Below are positions 55,100 to 64,000 of a DNA stretch of 64,000 nucleotides, piece by piece. Each line of letters begins with the position of its first letter. Within the stretch, counting starts at the first letter, position 1. The stretch is from CBFHSD01 sp965658375 (GTDB lineage Bacteria > Bacteroidota > Bacteroidia > Flavobacteriales_G > Salibacteraceae). The stretch spans positions 1-64,000 of the forward strand of contig CBFHSD010000001.1 of the NCBI GenBank assembly GCA_965658375.1. Direction: 5' to 3'. The notes below the pieces were generated by a model, which saw only the letters and a program-made list of their open reading frames with translations, had not been told where the DNA came from and did not search any database. Position numbers and translations under genes: made by a program.

Positions 55100-56500
55100 T
55101 TAATGAGCTTCCGAATTTCCACCAGGTTTGTTCCCATCTCTGTAAGACTCACCTGAGGATTTCAAAATTGATTTCAATTCATTCAATGCCAATACTGGGA
55201 AGAATCTTGTAAACAACAAGAACAATACGAAGAACAATCCAATGGTTCCAACATAAACACCTATGTCAACCCATGTAGGGTGGAACATTGTCCAGCTTGA
55301 TGGAAGGTAATCTCTGTGCAAAGAGGTAACGATAATCACGAAACGCTCGAACCACATTCCAATGTTTACGAAAATGGACAGGATGAAAGAAAGCACTAAG
55401 CTTCTTCTTAATTTACGGAACCAGAAGAACTGCGGTGTAATTACATTACAGCTCATCATTGACCAATATGCCCACCAGTAAGGACCAGTTGCACGGTTAA
55501 TGAATGCATATGATTCATACTCCACTCCTGAATACCAAGAGATAAATAACTCAGACAAGTAAGCCACACCAACCATAGAACCAGTCATTACGATAATGAT
55601 GTTCATCATCTCAATGTGTTGAATGTTGATATACTTCTCAAAACTCAACACTTTACGTGCTACTAAGAGTAATGTTTGCACCATGGCGAACCCTGAGAAA
55701 ATCGCTCCAGCAACAAAGTATGGAGGGAAAATCGTGGTATGCCAACCTGGAATTACTGATGTTGCAAAATCCATTGATACGATTGAGTGAACCGAGAATA
55801 CCAATGGAGTAGCCAAACCAGCCAATACCAATGACACTTCTTCAAAGCGAACCCAGTGTTTTACACTACCGGTCCAACCGAAGCTTAACAAGCTGTAAAC
55901 GCGTTTAGCGATTGGCCCTTGAGCTCTATCTCTAATGGTTGCGAAATCAGGAATTAACCCAATGTACCAGAATACCAATGAAACTGAGAAATACGTTGAG
56001 ATCGCGAAAACATCCCATAAAAGAGGTGAGTTAAAATTCACCCACAATGATCCAAATTGATTAGGAATAGGCATTACCCAGTAAGCCATCCAAATTCTAC
56101 CCATGTGAATCCCTGGGAACAATGCTGCCATCATAACGGCAAAAATTGTCATCGCCTCAGCAGCACGGTTAATTGCCATACGCCATTTTTGACGGAATAA
56201 TAACAATACAGCAGAGATCAGGGTTCCTGCGTGACCAATACCTACCCACCAAACAAAGTTGGTGATATCCCAGGCCCAGTCAACAGTGTTGTTTAACCCC
56301 CAAACTCCAATTCCTCTACCGATGGTGTACATAATACAACCTAGACCCCAAAGGCCTAATACAAGGGCAAATGAAAATACCATCCACCAAAGTTTCCCGG
56401 CTTTACCTTCTACAGGTGCACATACGTCTTCCGTAATCGAATGGTAGGTTACATCCTTACCAATAATTAACGGTTCACGCACTTGAGCTTCTCTTACCAT
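55100..56500 (-). CDS. actC: Alternative complex III subunit ActC (NrfD/PsrC family)
   Basis: A 466-aa polytopic subunit with about ten helices of the NrfD/polysulfide-reductase type. It is the expected quinol-binding subunit of the complex, next to the iron-sulfur protein ActB. Characteristic segments are GIGHAGTLISA and RMAINRAAEAMT early in the protein and PGWHTTIFPPYFVAGA in the middle. It is 32 nt downstream of actB. Confidence 0.95.
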   Translation of the reverse strand: MVREAQVREPLIIGKDVTYHSITEDVCAPVEGKAGKLWWMVFSFALVLGLWGLGCIMYTIGRGIGVWGLNNTVDWAWDITNFVWWVGIGHAGTLISAVLLLFRQKWRMAINRAAEAMTIFAVMMAALFPGIHMGRIWMAYWVMPIPNQFGSLWVNFNSPLLWDVFAISTYFSVSLVFWYIGLIPDFATIRDRAQGPIAKRVYSLLSFGWTGSVKHWVRFEEVSLVLAGLATPLVFSVHSIVSMDFATSVIPGWHTTIFPPYFVAGAIFSGFAMVQTLLLVARKVLSFEKYINIQHIEMMNIIIVMTGSMVGVAYLSELFISWYSGVEYESYAFINRATGPYWWAYWSMMSCNVITPQFFWFRKLRRSLVLSFILSIFVNIGMWFERFVIIVTSLHRDYLPSSWTMFHPTWVDIGVYVGTIGLFFVLFLLFTRFFPVLALNELKSILKSSGESYRDGNKPGGNSEAH

Positions 56501-56532
56501 GCTTATTTATTTAGCGTATTGCTTGCTTGTTA

Positions 56533-59500
56533 TTAATGAGATTCGTGTGTTTCATGTTCGTCACTGTGTCCAGCGTCTTCTCCATGATGCCCTTCAGAAT
56601 GACCTCCGCCAGCATGAGCTGCTAGAGCTTCATGAACGCGTTCTTCATCTAGGTTACGCACCTTAGTTTGGTAGAAGATATTTGGTTGTGTACCTACTTC
56701 TTCTAACAAATGGTATGAGCGATCTTCTTCCGATTTCTTTGTTGCGCGTGTTTCTGCGTTCAAATCACCAAAAGTAATTGCACCGTTTGTACAACTTGCA
56801 GAACAAGCTGTTTGAATTGCACCATCTTGAACAGGCTCTCCAGCTTTCTTAGCTACTAGTTTACCCGCTTGAATTCTTTGAACACATAGAGAACACTTCT
56901 CCATTACCCCTCTTGAACGTACAGTTACATCAGGGTTCAATACCATACGAGAGAAATTGTCTTTCCCTGTTTGAGATGGATCTTGCGTTGGATTAATTCC
57001 TTCGAACTTCGTATCAGCTTGGTAGTTGAACCAGTTGAAACGTCTTACTTTATAAGGACAGTTGTTCGCGCAATAACGTGTACCGATACAACGGTTGTAC
57101 GTCATTTGATTCATCCCTTCGTTGCTATGCGTTGTTGCAGCAACGGGACAAACTGTTTCGCAAGGTGCGTGATTACAATGCTGGCACATTACTGGTTGAT
57201 ACACCGCTTCTGGATAAAGTGATGGATCTTCCATGTCAAGATACATGTCAATTTTCCCGATGCCTTCTTCTTTTGCTCTGACTTTCGTCATATCACTAGA
57301 GAAATAGCGGTCAACACGCAACCAGCTCATGCTTCTTACTCTTCGAACCTCATCTTTACCAACTACTGGCACGTTGTTCTCTGAGTGACAAGCTGTAATA
57401 CATGCTCCACAACCGTTACATGCATTTAAGTCTATAATCATACCCCAACGGTGACCCACTGGAATATCTTGATCGTTTTTACCGTCTTTGTTCCAAAGGT
57501 CTAATTCCTTTAAAACCGTTTGCTCACCATAGGCATTTGGAATAGCCATCTTAGGGTTCCAAGTGTCTCTATCATGAGATGTATAAGTCTTTAATGACGT
57601 TTCATTCACAATCTTACGACCCATCATGGTGTAAGAACTTTGCAGTGTTGCAATTGGGAATGTTCTATCTGTTGCAGTTACTGTTGCATTGCTATTTGTA
57701 TAGCTAACACTACCATTTTTAGCTGTTAATAATGGATAAACATCTGCTCCAATCGATCCTTCAGAATCTCCTTGAGCTACCACTTTACCCGCTTGCTTTC
57801 TACCGTAACCAAGCGCTACACCGATGGTGCCTACTTTTTGACCGGGAACCGCAACAACTGGCAAATCAACAGACTTTCCATTCACTGTTACTGTAGCTAC
57901 AGTAGCTGGCAATTCTTGTCCTAAATCTATGTTATATGTATCCTTCATATCTGCAGGATTCATAGTAGCATAGTTGTCCCAAGTGATACGTGTAACCGGA
58001 TCTGCCAATTCTTGTAACCAAGGGTTATTGGCTGCAGAGCCATCTCCCATAGATACTTTGTTGTAGAAGGAAACTTCCCAAGCACCGCCTTTGGCTTGTG
58101 CTACAACATTTGCTGCTACAGAATTGTCAGCCGCAGTAAATGATATTTCCATTTCTTCAGAAACAGTATCGAGCACCATTACTCCGTCATGCACGGTAGC
58201 ATTCCAGAATGCATCAGCAAATGTGTATTTGCTTTGCATGCTCAACATATTATTCGTCCAATTCTCTCTAACAAAATCGTAGTACGATGCATTAGAACCA
58301 GACCATCTCAACAAACTCTCTTGAGATTGACGTGTGTCAAAAATTGGCTTGATAGTAGGCTGTGTAATGCTGTATTCAGAACCAAATGCATTCATGTCAT
58401 TCCATGACTCTAAATAATGGTTCTCAGCAGCAACATACTTCGAAGCTTCTGCTGTTTCTGTTAATGCAACAGAAGATGATACCGTTGTTTTCACTTTAGC
58501 CATTGCCTCAGGGAAACCAAAACCAGCTGCATCGTATGCAGGGTTGCAACCCATCATGATCAACGCATCTACACTCCCTGATTTCATTTCTGAAACCAAA
58601 TTTTGCATCGCCTTGTCATCCCCTTTTCTAAGATTATTCGTGTTTTCGAAATCTATTGTAGAACCAACGTTCATCAACATTTGGTTGATGTTATTGGCTA
58701 CCATTTGCATGTCTTTGTTGTTCGCTCCAACAAGCACTAAACTGTGCCCTTTAGCTTTCAACAAGTCTTTTGCAGCTTCTTTCACTTTCTCGTGAACGTT
58801 GTTGTCACTTTCAAACTGCTTCGTTGTCAGTTTAGAACCTCCAACTTTTGCAGCAATTTCATTGTGTAATTCTAACAATGCCAAGCCCATTTCAGATGGC
58901 TTCAATGCTCCGCGAACATCTGCATTGGTACCTGTTAATGAGAAGTTTGTTTCAAACTGGTAGTGACGGTTCATCCATTCACCATCAGGATTTCTGCGAG
59001 AAGCATATCCAGAAGCCAAATGTTGTGCTCCCGTCCAGCCATTCAAGAAATCTGCATCAAAACTCACAACTACTTTTGCCTGGTCCATATGGAACATTGG
59101 CACTGCGCGTTTTCCAAAGCTTGCCATATTCGCATCTAACATACCGCTATACGATCTGCTATCATACATCACATGTTCTACGCTTGCACCACCTTCAGCA
59201 CCGTAAGCTGCTTTAAATGCATCAACCGCTGCCATTGTAGATGGCGATGCGATAGAATTTGAAAGAATTCTAATGTTTCCACCTTTTGCTTTCGCAGCTT
59301 CCAAGTCAGCTTTAATCGCCTTATCAAATTCACTCCAAGTTACATCGTTGCCGCCCATTTTAGGAGCCATGTAACGCGCACTGTCGTATAAGGAAAGTAC
59401 CGATGAATTGATACGTGCATTTAAAGCGCTTCCATATTTAGACTGCTTGTTAGACTCAATGTAAATTGGTCTCCCTTCTCTTGTTTTCACCAAGATGTTG

Positions 59501-59814
59501 GCAAAATCAAAACCGTCATAAAAAGAAGAAGCGTAATAATTTGCTACCCCTGGAGTGATTTCTTCAGGTTTAGAAACGTAAGGTATTGACTTGATTACAG
59601 GAGCCTCACATGCTGCCAAAGAAGCAGCTGCAATACTAAAGCCCATAAACTTCAAGAAATCTCTACGTGAAGTACTGCTTGACCCTAAATCAGTGTTCCC
59701 TAAAAACTCATCAACCGGAAGTGGTTCTGCAAACTCTTTTGCAGACTTCTCAGCAAATCCAGCACTATCCTCTAGTTGCTCATTGCTATTCCAGTAAACT
59801 CTTGAATTACTCAT
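56533..59814 (-). CDS. actB: Alternative complex III iron-sulfur / molybdopterin-oxidoreductase-like protein ActB
   Basis: A 1093-aa protein fusing two parts. The N-terminal about 780 residues resemble a molybdopterin oxidoreductase but lack evident cofactor-binding, as is known for ActB. It starts with a twin-arginine-like signal (TSRRDFLKFMGFSIAAASLAAC) that overlaps a Cys, suggesting lipid attachment. From about 795, ferredoxin motifs CNGCGACITAC, CQHCNHAPCETVC, CIGTRYCANNC and EKCSLC...CSASC predict four iron-sulfur clusters. It moves electrons from quinol at ActC to the ActA hemes. The C-terminal tail is His-rich. Confidence 0.96.
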   Translation of the reverse strand: MSNSRVYWNSNEQLEDSAGFAEKSAKEFAEPLPVDEFLGNTDLGSSSTSRRDFLKFMGFSIAAASLAACEAPVIKSIPYVSKPEEITPGVANYYASSFYDGFDFANILVKTREGRPIYIESNKQSKYGSALNARINSSVLSLYDSARYMAPKMGGNDVTWSEFDKAIKADLEAAKAKGGNIRILSNSIASPSTMAAVDAFKAAYGAEGGASVEHVMYDSRSYSGMLDANMASFGKRAVPMFHMDQAKVVVSFDADFLNGWTGAQHLASGYASRRNPDGEWMNRHYQFETNFSLTGTNADVRGALKPSEMGLALLELHNEIAAKVGGSKLTTKQFESDNNVHEKVKEAAKDLLKAKGHSLVLVGANNKDMQMVANNINQMLMNVGSTIDFENTNNLRKGDDKAMQNLVSEMKSGSVDALIMMGCNPAYDAAGFGFPEAMAKVKTTVSSSVALTETAEASKYVAAENHYLESWNDMNAFGSEYSITQPTIKPIFDTRQSQESLLRWSGSNASYYDFVRENWTNNMLSMQSKYTFADAFWNATVHDGVMVLDTVSEEMEISFTAADNSVAANVVAQAKGGAWEVSFYNKVSMGDGSAANNPWLQELADPVTRITWDNYATMNPADMKDTYNIDLGQELPATVATVTVNGKSVDLPVVAVPGQKVGTIGVALGYGRKQAGKVVAQGDSEGSIGADVYPLLTAKNGSVSYTNSNATVTATDRTFPIATLQSSYTMMGRKIVNETSLKTYTSHDRDTWNPKMAIPNAYGEQTVLKELDLWNKDGKNDQDIPVGHRWGMIIDLNACNGCGACITACHSENNVPVVGKDEVRRVRSMSWLRVDRYFSSDMTKVRAKEEGIGKIDMYLDMEDPSLYPEAVYQPVMCQHCNHAPCETVCPVAATTHSNEGMNQMTYNRCIGTRYCANNCPYKVRRFNWFNYQADTKFEGINPTQDPSQTGKDNFSRMVLNPDVTVRSRGVMEKCSLCVQRIQAGKLVAKKAGEPVQDGAIQTACSASCTNGAITFGDLNAETRATKKSEEDRSYHLLEEVGTQPNIFYQTKVRNLDEERVHEALAAHAGGGHSEGHHGEDAGHSDEHETHESH

Positions 59815-59845
59815 AGTATGTTGTTCTGAATCTGAGTTCGATTAA

Positions 59846-61135
59846 TTAATAGTGGCACTTAGCACATTCAATTCCACCAATGTTTTTCACGGTGAACTTC
59901 TCAATTCCTTCATGCTTATACTTCTCTACAAGCTCAGCATGCAGTTTTTCGTAATATGCATTTCCTGCCATTTTCACTTCTGTATCTCTGTGGCAATTGA
60001 TACACCAACCCATTGTCAACTCAGCATATTGCTGCATTGGATAATCGTAGGTTTCAACCTCACCATGACATGTTTGACATTCGATTTCACCAACAACTAC
60101 GTGTTGAGAGTGATTGAAATACACGTGATCTGGGAGATTATGAATACGAATCCACTTGATTGGCTTCTCTGGCTTGGTATACGCTTGTTCGGCTGGATCC
60201 CAACCTACTGCCTCGTAGATTTTAGCGATTTCCTCTTCTCCATATAAACTACCTTCATTAATTCCCTTGTGACAGTTCATACAAACGTTCGCTGAAGGAA
60301 TTCCTGAATGTTTCGACTTTTCAGCCGAGCTGTGACAGTATACACAGTTTACACCGTTGTCGCCTGCGTGAATTTTGTGAGAAAACTTAATTGGTTGCTC
60401 AGGAGCATAATTTCCATACTCTCCACCACCATACACTCCAATTCCGAAGATGAAGTGCCATACAAACGCCAGTAAAACAACGTTACCTATTACGAGCAAC
60501 AAAATCACTGACTTTTTATGATTGGCTGTCCAGTATGCTAATTTTTGCCCTGAAGTCCAATTTGTGTCATCTAATTCACCCAGCTCATTCAATTCTTCTG
60601 AACGCACCTCGGTAAGCAATGACTTCAAAGATTTCTTTACATCAAGAAGCACCTTGGTAATTACCAACATCACCACTGCAAAACCTAGCAACCAATACAT
60701 GGTGTAATCTTCTGCAGGCGCTCCAGCAGGAGCAGGAGCCTCAACTGGCACTTCAGCCACTGGAGGATTGGCGATATAACTTAAAATAGATTCTACCTCT
60801 TCGTTAGTCAACGCCATTGCTGGCATGATTGATTTGTTGTACTCTTCGAAAAGTCCAGCTGCGTAAGAATCCTCCGGATGATTCTTCAAGTAGTCTTGAG
60901 AATTCTTAATCCATTCGATTAGGTTCTCGCGGCTTTCCCAGCGATCTTCTACCCCGCTTAGGGCAGGACCAATCAATTTAGCGTCTAACTTGTGACAAGA
61001 TGCACAGTTTGCTTTGTACAACTTTTCGCCATCCTGTGCGCTGCTTGAGAAAGCAGAGACGACTAAAAACAAAGAAAGCACGCTAGCGTGCATCCAACTC
61101 TTCATACGTCTGAATTTGTTTGTCTTTATGCTCAT
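59846..61135 (-). CDS. actA: Alternative complex III multiheme cytochrome c ActA
   Basis: A 429-aa protein with six CxxCH heme c motifs: CASCH at 44-48, then CVYCH, CMNCH, CQTCH, CINCH and CAKCH in the C-terminal 170 residues. Characterised ActA is a pentaheme protein; here an N-terminal class I-like mono-heme domain is added after a signal peptide (1-34), separated from the pentaheme part by two transmembrane helices (about 143-165 and 208-235). It heads the operon and lies 31 nt before actB. An ATG ten codons downstream (61105) is an alternative start. Confidence 0.92.
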   Translation of the reverse strand: MSIKTNKFRRMKSWMHASVLSLFLVVSAFSSSAQDGEKLYKANCASCHKLDAKLIGPALSGVEDRWESRENLIEWIKNSQDYLKNHPEDSYAAGLFEEYNKSIMPAMALTNEEVESILSYIANPPVAEVPVEAPAPAGAPAEDYTMYWLLGFAVVMLVITKVLLDVKKSLKSLLTEVRSEELNELGELDDTNWTSGQKLAYWTANHKKSVILLLVIGNVVLLAFVWHFIFGIGVYGGGEYGNYAPEQPIKFSHKIHAGDNGVNCVYCHSSAEKSKHSGIPSANVCMNCHKGINEGSLYGEEEIAKIYEAVGWDPAEQAYTKPEKPIKWIRIHNLPDHVYFNHSQHVVVGEIECQTCHGEVETYDYPMQQYAELTMGWCINCHRDTEVKMAGNAYYEKLHAELVEKYKHEGIEKFTVKNIGGIECAKCHY

Positions 61136-61328
61136 TATAAGTGAGTTACTCCGTAATTTCTTACTGACTCATGACATTTGTGTGACATAAATCGGGAGCA
61201 AAAATAGAACAACTCATGACTTTCGGTTAACAATCGTTAAAAAAATGAACAGGAATAAATCAATTTAGAATTGTTCTAAATAAACCCTCATTTAATTGAT
61301 TTTCAATAATTTAAACTATACTCAGAAA

Positions 61329-61359
61329 TTGGTACAAGTCATGCTTAATGGTATATTTG
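61329..61359 (+). promoter_or_regulatory. Full Bacteroidota promoter for the SPOR gene at 61379
   Basis: TTG (61329-61331), 20 nt, then TATATTTG (61352-61359): both elements with near-ideal spacing, ending 19 nt upstream of the ATG. Confidence 0.68.
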
Positions 61360-61378
61360 TCAACAAAACGAAACAAAA

Positions 61379-61861
61379 ATGAAAGGTTTGATTTTGGTAC
61401 TCAGCATGTTAATGACCTTCCCTGCATTTTCTCAGATGTCTGCGAACCTTGAGGAAACGGATGCTGTTAAAAGCGCTCCTTCTGACTCGTTGTTCATATC
61501 ATGCCCATCGAACATTGTTAACCTACATGATCAATTTGTTTGGTACAACAAAAAAAAGCCAGGTATTGAGGGATATCGTATTGAGTTGTATTCTTCAAGT
61601 GGAGCCAATAGCAGAGCGAAGGCAACGCAAATTGCCGCGAAGCTGGAAAAGGAATTTGACCACCTTAAAACTTATGTGGTTTGGGAGTACCCAAATTTTG
61701 AAGTAGAAATTGGCGATTACCGCACCCCATTAGAGGCTGAAAGAGATTTACAAACTATTTTGAAGGCCTACCCGCAGTCTTTCCTTAAAAAATCGTCCAT
61801 CAATTTACCTGAACTCAATCGCGTGCCGATTACACTTAAGTCTAAGTCAGAAAAGAAGTAA
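61379..61861 (+). CDS. Small exported SPOR-like protein
   Basis: A 160-aa protein with a signal peptide (1-19, PAFSQ) and a SPOR-like domain over about residues 60-140: YRIELYSSSGANSRAKATQI, then TYVVWEYPNFEVEIGDYRTP and LEAERDLQTI. SPOR domains bind peptidoglycan. It is a monocistronic plus-strand gene, divergent from the respiratory operon and convergent with tRNA-Glu, with a good promoter. A role in envelope structure is inferred only from the domain. Confidence 0.85.
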   Translation: MKGLILVLSMLMTFPAFSQMSANLEETDAVKSAPSDSLFISCPSNIVNLHDQFVWYNKKKPGIEGYRIELYSSSGANSRAKATQIAAKLEKEFDHLKTYVVWEYPNFEVEIGDYRTPLEAERDLQTILKAYPQSFLKKSSINLPELNRVPITLKSKSEKK

Positions 61862-61882
61862 CTCATCTGAAATTTAGAGCAT

Positions 61883-61910
61883 AAAAAAAGCTTCAGATTT
61901 ATCTGAAGCT
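61883..61910 (-). terminator. Terminator of the tRNA-Glu transcript
   Basis: AGCTTCAGAT and ATCTGAAGCT form a perfect 10-bp inverted repeat; on the minus strand seven T follow. It lies 4 nt beyond the tRNA 3' end. Confidence 0.85.
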
Positions 61911-61914
61911 TCAG

Positions 61915-61986
61915 TAGTCCGTACGGGAATCGAACCCGTGTCTCCACCGTGAAAGGGTGACGTCCTAACCCCTAGACGAACGGACC
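61915..61986 (-). tRNA. tRNA-Glu (anticodon TTC)
   Basis: The minus strand folds into a complete cloverleaf: acceptor GGTCCGT / ACGGACT (G-U at the first pair), D arm with TAGGGGTTAGGA, anticodon loop CTTTCAC with TTC at 61953-61951, and T arm GGGTTCGATTCCC. The discriminator base is A and CCA is not encoded. It has a -7 promoter match at 62027-62034 and a terminator at 61883-61910, so it is transcribed alone. Confidence 0.96.
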
Positions 61987-62026
61987 AAAATATTGTTTTA
62001 ACAACCCCACATCGGTATTGGGAGCG

Positions 62027-62034
62027 CAAATGTA
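62027..62034 (-). promoter_or_regulatory. Putative -7 promoter element for tRNA-Glu
   Basis: Minus-strand TACATTTG matches TAnnTTTG perfectly, 40 nt upstream of the tRNA 5' end. A TTG lies 23 nt further upstream, slightly far for -33. Confidence 0.5.
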
Positions 62035-62124
62035 TAAAGCTTTATCGAATTAGCGTGCAAGAAATTTTTAAATAAATAAGATTCTCTTCCTTTTACACTG
62101 ACTTAAAGCCAATTACGAGAAGTC

Positions 62125-63603
62125 CTAATATGCTTTCGCAAACAATACCTTATGCTTTGCAGGGTTCCCCGAATAAACACAAGGTCCATCAGGTGTATCA
62201 CCTTCTAGAGGAATACAGCGTATGCTTGCCTTTGTCTCTTTCTTAATGGCATCTTCACTCTCTTCCGTACCGTCCCAATTGGCAATTACAAAACCACCTT
62301 TATTCTCTAACACATCCTTAAACTCAGCATAGTTGCTTACCTCAGTTGTATGTTCAGTTCTATGTGACTTTGCGCGTCCAAACAAATTCTCTTGAATAGC
62401 CTCCAAAGTTTTTACTACTGTTTCTGCTGCACCTTCAAATGAAATACTTGCTTTCTCCTTGGTATCTCTACGTGCCATTTCCAAAGTACCGTTCCCTAAA
62501 TCTCTTTGGCCAATAGCCAAACGTACTGGAACACCTTTGAATTCATATTCGGCAAACTTAAATCCTGGACGGTGCGTGTCTCTATCATCAAACTTCACAG
62601 TAAGGCCTTTGTCTTCTAGCTCCTTCTTCAAAGGGGCTATTGCTTCGCGTATGACCTCTAGCTGTTCTTCTCCCTTATATATAGGAACAATAGCTACATG
62701 AATGGGCGCCAGGTTTGGAGGAAGCACCAATCCTTCATCGTCTGAATGCGTCATGATTAAAGCACCCATTAAACGAGTAGAAACACCCCATGATGTTGCC
62801 CACACCAATTCTTCTTTTCCTTCTTTACTCGTGAATTTCACATCAAAAGCCTCAGCGAAATTTTGCCCTAAGAAGTGCGAAGTTCCCGCCTGCAAAGCCT
62901 TTCCATCTTGCATTAAGGCTTCTATGCAATAGGTATCAAGTGCTCCAGCAAAGCGTTCACTTTCAGATTTCACTCCTTTAATTATAGGAACCGCCATAAA
63001 CTGCTCAGCAAACTCGGCATACACTTCAAGCATCTGCTTTGTTTCTGCTATTGCCTCGTCTTTTGTGGCGTGAGCTGTATGACCTTCTTGCCATAAAAAT
63101 TCTGCTGTGCGTAAAAACAGGCGCGTGCGCATCTCCCAACGCACCACATTTGCCCATTGGTTGATTAAGATTGGAAGATCTCTGTAAGACTGTATCCAGT
63201 TTTTATAAGTGTTCCAAATAATGGCTTCTGATGTTGGACGAACCACCAACTCTTCTTCGAGCTTGGCATCTGGATCTACCATCAACTTACCAGGGTTTTC
63301 TGTATCGTTCTTTAGTCTGTAGTGCGTAACTACTGCACATTCTTTTGCAAAGCCCTCAGCGTTTTTCTCTTCTGCTTCAAACAAGCTTTTAGGCACAAAC
63401 AGCGGAAAATAGGCATTCTCATGACCCGTAGCCTTGAACATTTTATCGAGCTGTGCTTGCATCTTTTCCCAAATGGCATACCCATAAGGTTTAATTACCA
63501 TACAACCTCTTACTGCAGAATGTTCTGCTAAGTCAGCTTTTACAACCAATTCGTTGTACCACTTTGAATAGTCTTCGCTTCTTTTGGTAAAGTCTTTTGC
63601 CAT
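62125..63603 (-). CDS. proS: Prolyl-tRNA synthetase (archaeal/eukaryotic-type, ProS type 3)
   Basis: A 492-aa class II aminoacyl-tRNA synthetase without the editing insertion seen in the longer bacterial form. Class II motifs are [17 protein letters not shown] (motif 1), [27 protein letters not shown] (motif 2; shown as a span, at about residues 150-175) and the later [14 protein letters not shown]. The C-terminal anticodon-binding domain and zinc-like tail (CVYSGNPAK) follow. It is monocistronic, with a -7 element 18 nt upstream. Confidence 0.95.
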   Translation of the reverse strand: MAKDFTKRSEDYSKWYNELVVKADLAEHSAVRGCMVIKPYGYAIWEKMQAQLDKMFKATGHENAYFPLFVPKSLFEAEEKNAEGFAKECAVVTHYRLKNDTENPGKLMVDPDAKLEEELVVRPTSEAIIWNTYKNWIQSYRDLPILINQWANVVRWEMRTRLFLRTAEFLWQEGHTAHATKDEAIAETKQMLEVYAEFAEQFMAVPIIKGVKSESERFAGALDTYCIEALMQDGKALQAGTSHFLGQNFAEAFDVKFTSKEGKEELVWATSWGVSTRLMGALIMTHSDDEGLVLPPNLAPIHVAIVPIYKGEEQLEVIREAIAPLKKELEDKGLTVKFDDRDTHRPGFKFAEYEFKGVPVRLAIGQRDLGNGTLEMARRDTKEKASISFEGAAETVVKTLEAIQENLFGRAKSHRTEHTTEVSNYAEFKDVLENKGGFVIANWDGTEESEDAIKKETKASIRCIPLEGDTPDGPCVYSGNPAKHKVLFAKAY

Positions 63604-63621
63604 GCCTTTAATTTAGGAGTA

Positions 63622-63629
63622 CAAAAGTA
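63622..63629 (-). promoter_or_regulatory. Putative -7 promoter element for proS
   Basis: Minus-strand TACTTTTG, a perfect TAnnTTTG match, ends 18 nt before the proS ATG. No spaced -33 TTG. Confidence 0.48.
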
Positions 63630-63687
63630 AAGAAGAGAAGGAAATGAGTTACCTTTAATCGCTCCTTTAGTAAGATGTTGCCCCTTA

Positions 63688-63717
63688 TTGATTTACGGCA
63701 TGCATTTTGTAAATTTG
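63688..63717 (+). promoter_or_regulatory. Full Bacteroidota promoter for the lipoprotein gene at 63740
   Basis: TTG (63688-63690), 19 nt, then TAAATTTG (63710-63717), 22 nt before the ATG. Both elements match at the usual spacing. Confidence 0.68.
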
Positions 63718-63739
63718 AATAAATCAAACGTTTTACAAG

Positions 63740-64000
63740 ATGAAGAACTACGCATACCTTTTTTACCTTTTAGCCCTAGCTACTGCTTCTTGCACCACTT
63801 CATCTCAATTAAGCTACGAACCAGACGAGGTTTATTTTACAAATTCTGATTACGCTCAATTGGCATCTGCCATTAACGAAGCTAAAAACCCAGTAGTACA
63901 AAGCCAAACCAATACAGAAACCGCAGCCACTTCTGCAGATTTTGATTATTACGATCCCAATTACGCAACAAGTGGAGCTGCCCCCGCACAACAAGCTATA
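63740..64000 (+). CDS. Lipoprotein, N-terminal part only (continues beyond window)
   Basis: An open frame of 87 codons from the ATG to the window edge. It has a lipoprotein signal (MKNYAYLFYLLALATASC, lipobox ending in C18) followed by a Ser/Thr/Asn/Ala-rich, low-complexity region with repeated tyrosines (EVYFTNSDY, DYYDPNY). No domain is visible in this fragment. A complete promoter precedes it. Function cannot be assigned. Confidence 0.8.
   Translation, partial: MKNYAYLFYLLALATASCTTSSQLSYEPDEVYFTNSDYAQLASAINEAKNPVVQSQTNTETAATSADFDYYDPNYATSGAAPAQQAI

Noticed and set aside
58848..59216. 122-codon plus-strand open frame
   Set aside because: Antisense to actB, which is certain; His/Leu/Ser-rich composition reflects the complementary strand.
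61199..61207. Possible actA promoter, minus-strand TATTTTTTG
   Set aside because: One extra T compared with TAnnTTTG and no spaced -33 TTG, so it was not listed although the location is plausible.
1..64000. CRISPR arrays, insertion sequences, prophage or toxin-antitoxin genes
   Set aside because: No regularly spaced repeats, transposase, integrase or antitoxin-like pairs were seen; the only short tandem repeat is the two-copy unit at 38638-38677.

Overview
The window is about 64 kb of chromosome from a member of the Bacteroidota, most likely the order Flavobacteriales. The evidence is the gene content: the type IX secretion (T9SS) translocon protein SprA, secreted proteins with T9SS C-terminal sorting domains, an alternative complex III (ActABCDEF) joined to a cytochrome c oxidase operon, mevalonate-pathway genes, and start sites without Shine-Dalgarno sequences but with perfect copies of the Bacteroidota -7 promoter element TAnnTTTG. 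No genus is proposed. I see no insertion sequence, prophage, CRISPR array or other mobile element. Gene order looks like a conserved core.

Layout. 1-9.3 kb (minus): maeB, ruvA and sprA in one run, with sprA leaving the left edge. 9.3-13.9 kb: a sirtuin deacylase, two T9SS cargo proteins, a strong imperfect hairpin, a tiny membrane ORF and a NarL-type response regulator. 14-17.5 kb (minus): EamA transporter, dprA and gdhA. 17.5-22.3 kb (plus): a MacAB-TolC-like exporter as adaptor, permease, TolC and ATPase. 22.3-24.8 kb: alpha/beta hydrolase plus quinone reductase (minus), cobalamin adenosyltransferase and a DUF2795 protein (plus). 25-28.4 kb: secA. 28.4-35.9 kb (minus): an isoprenoid block of HMG-CoA reductase and a GYDIA-type GHMP kinase, then mvaD, mevalonate kinase, a UbiA prenyltransferase and dxs; an RNase H-like gene lies between the two parts on the plus strand. 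36-41 kb: a polytopic membrane protein, two uncharacterised envelope proteins and an ABC-F ATPase. 41-47 kb (plus): glutathione peroxidase, a SPOR protein, and a cluster of TlpA, DUF6029 barrel, Omp28-like lipoprotein, beta-barrel and a 62-aa protein. 47-61.1 kb (minus): queG/ruvB, an outer-membrane-type protein, and the complete respiratory operon actA-actB-actC-actD-actE-actF-coxB-coxA. 61.3-64 kb: a SPOR protein, tRNA-Glu, proS and the start of a lipoprotein gene.

How the genes work together. The respiratory operon encodes a quinol:cytochrome c oxidoreductase and its terminal oxidase; no subunit III gene is present here. The isoprenoid block makes IPP from HMG-CoA through mevalonate, and the dxs at its end probably supplies DXP for thiamine and pyridoxal phosphate, because no other MEP-pathway gene is visible. 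SecA, SprA and the two CTD proteins represent successive steps of export to the cell surface.

Least understood parts: the TlpA/DUF6029/Omp28/barrel cluster (43.0-46.9 kb), the hairpin and micro-ORF before the response regulator (13.1-13.2 kb), a terminator hairpin carrying the next gene's start codon in its loop (49.6 kb), and a set of promoters only 4-7 nt from start codons, which suggests leaderless or nearly leaderless mRNAs.
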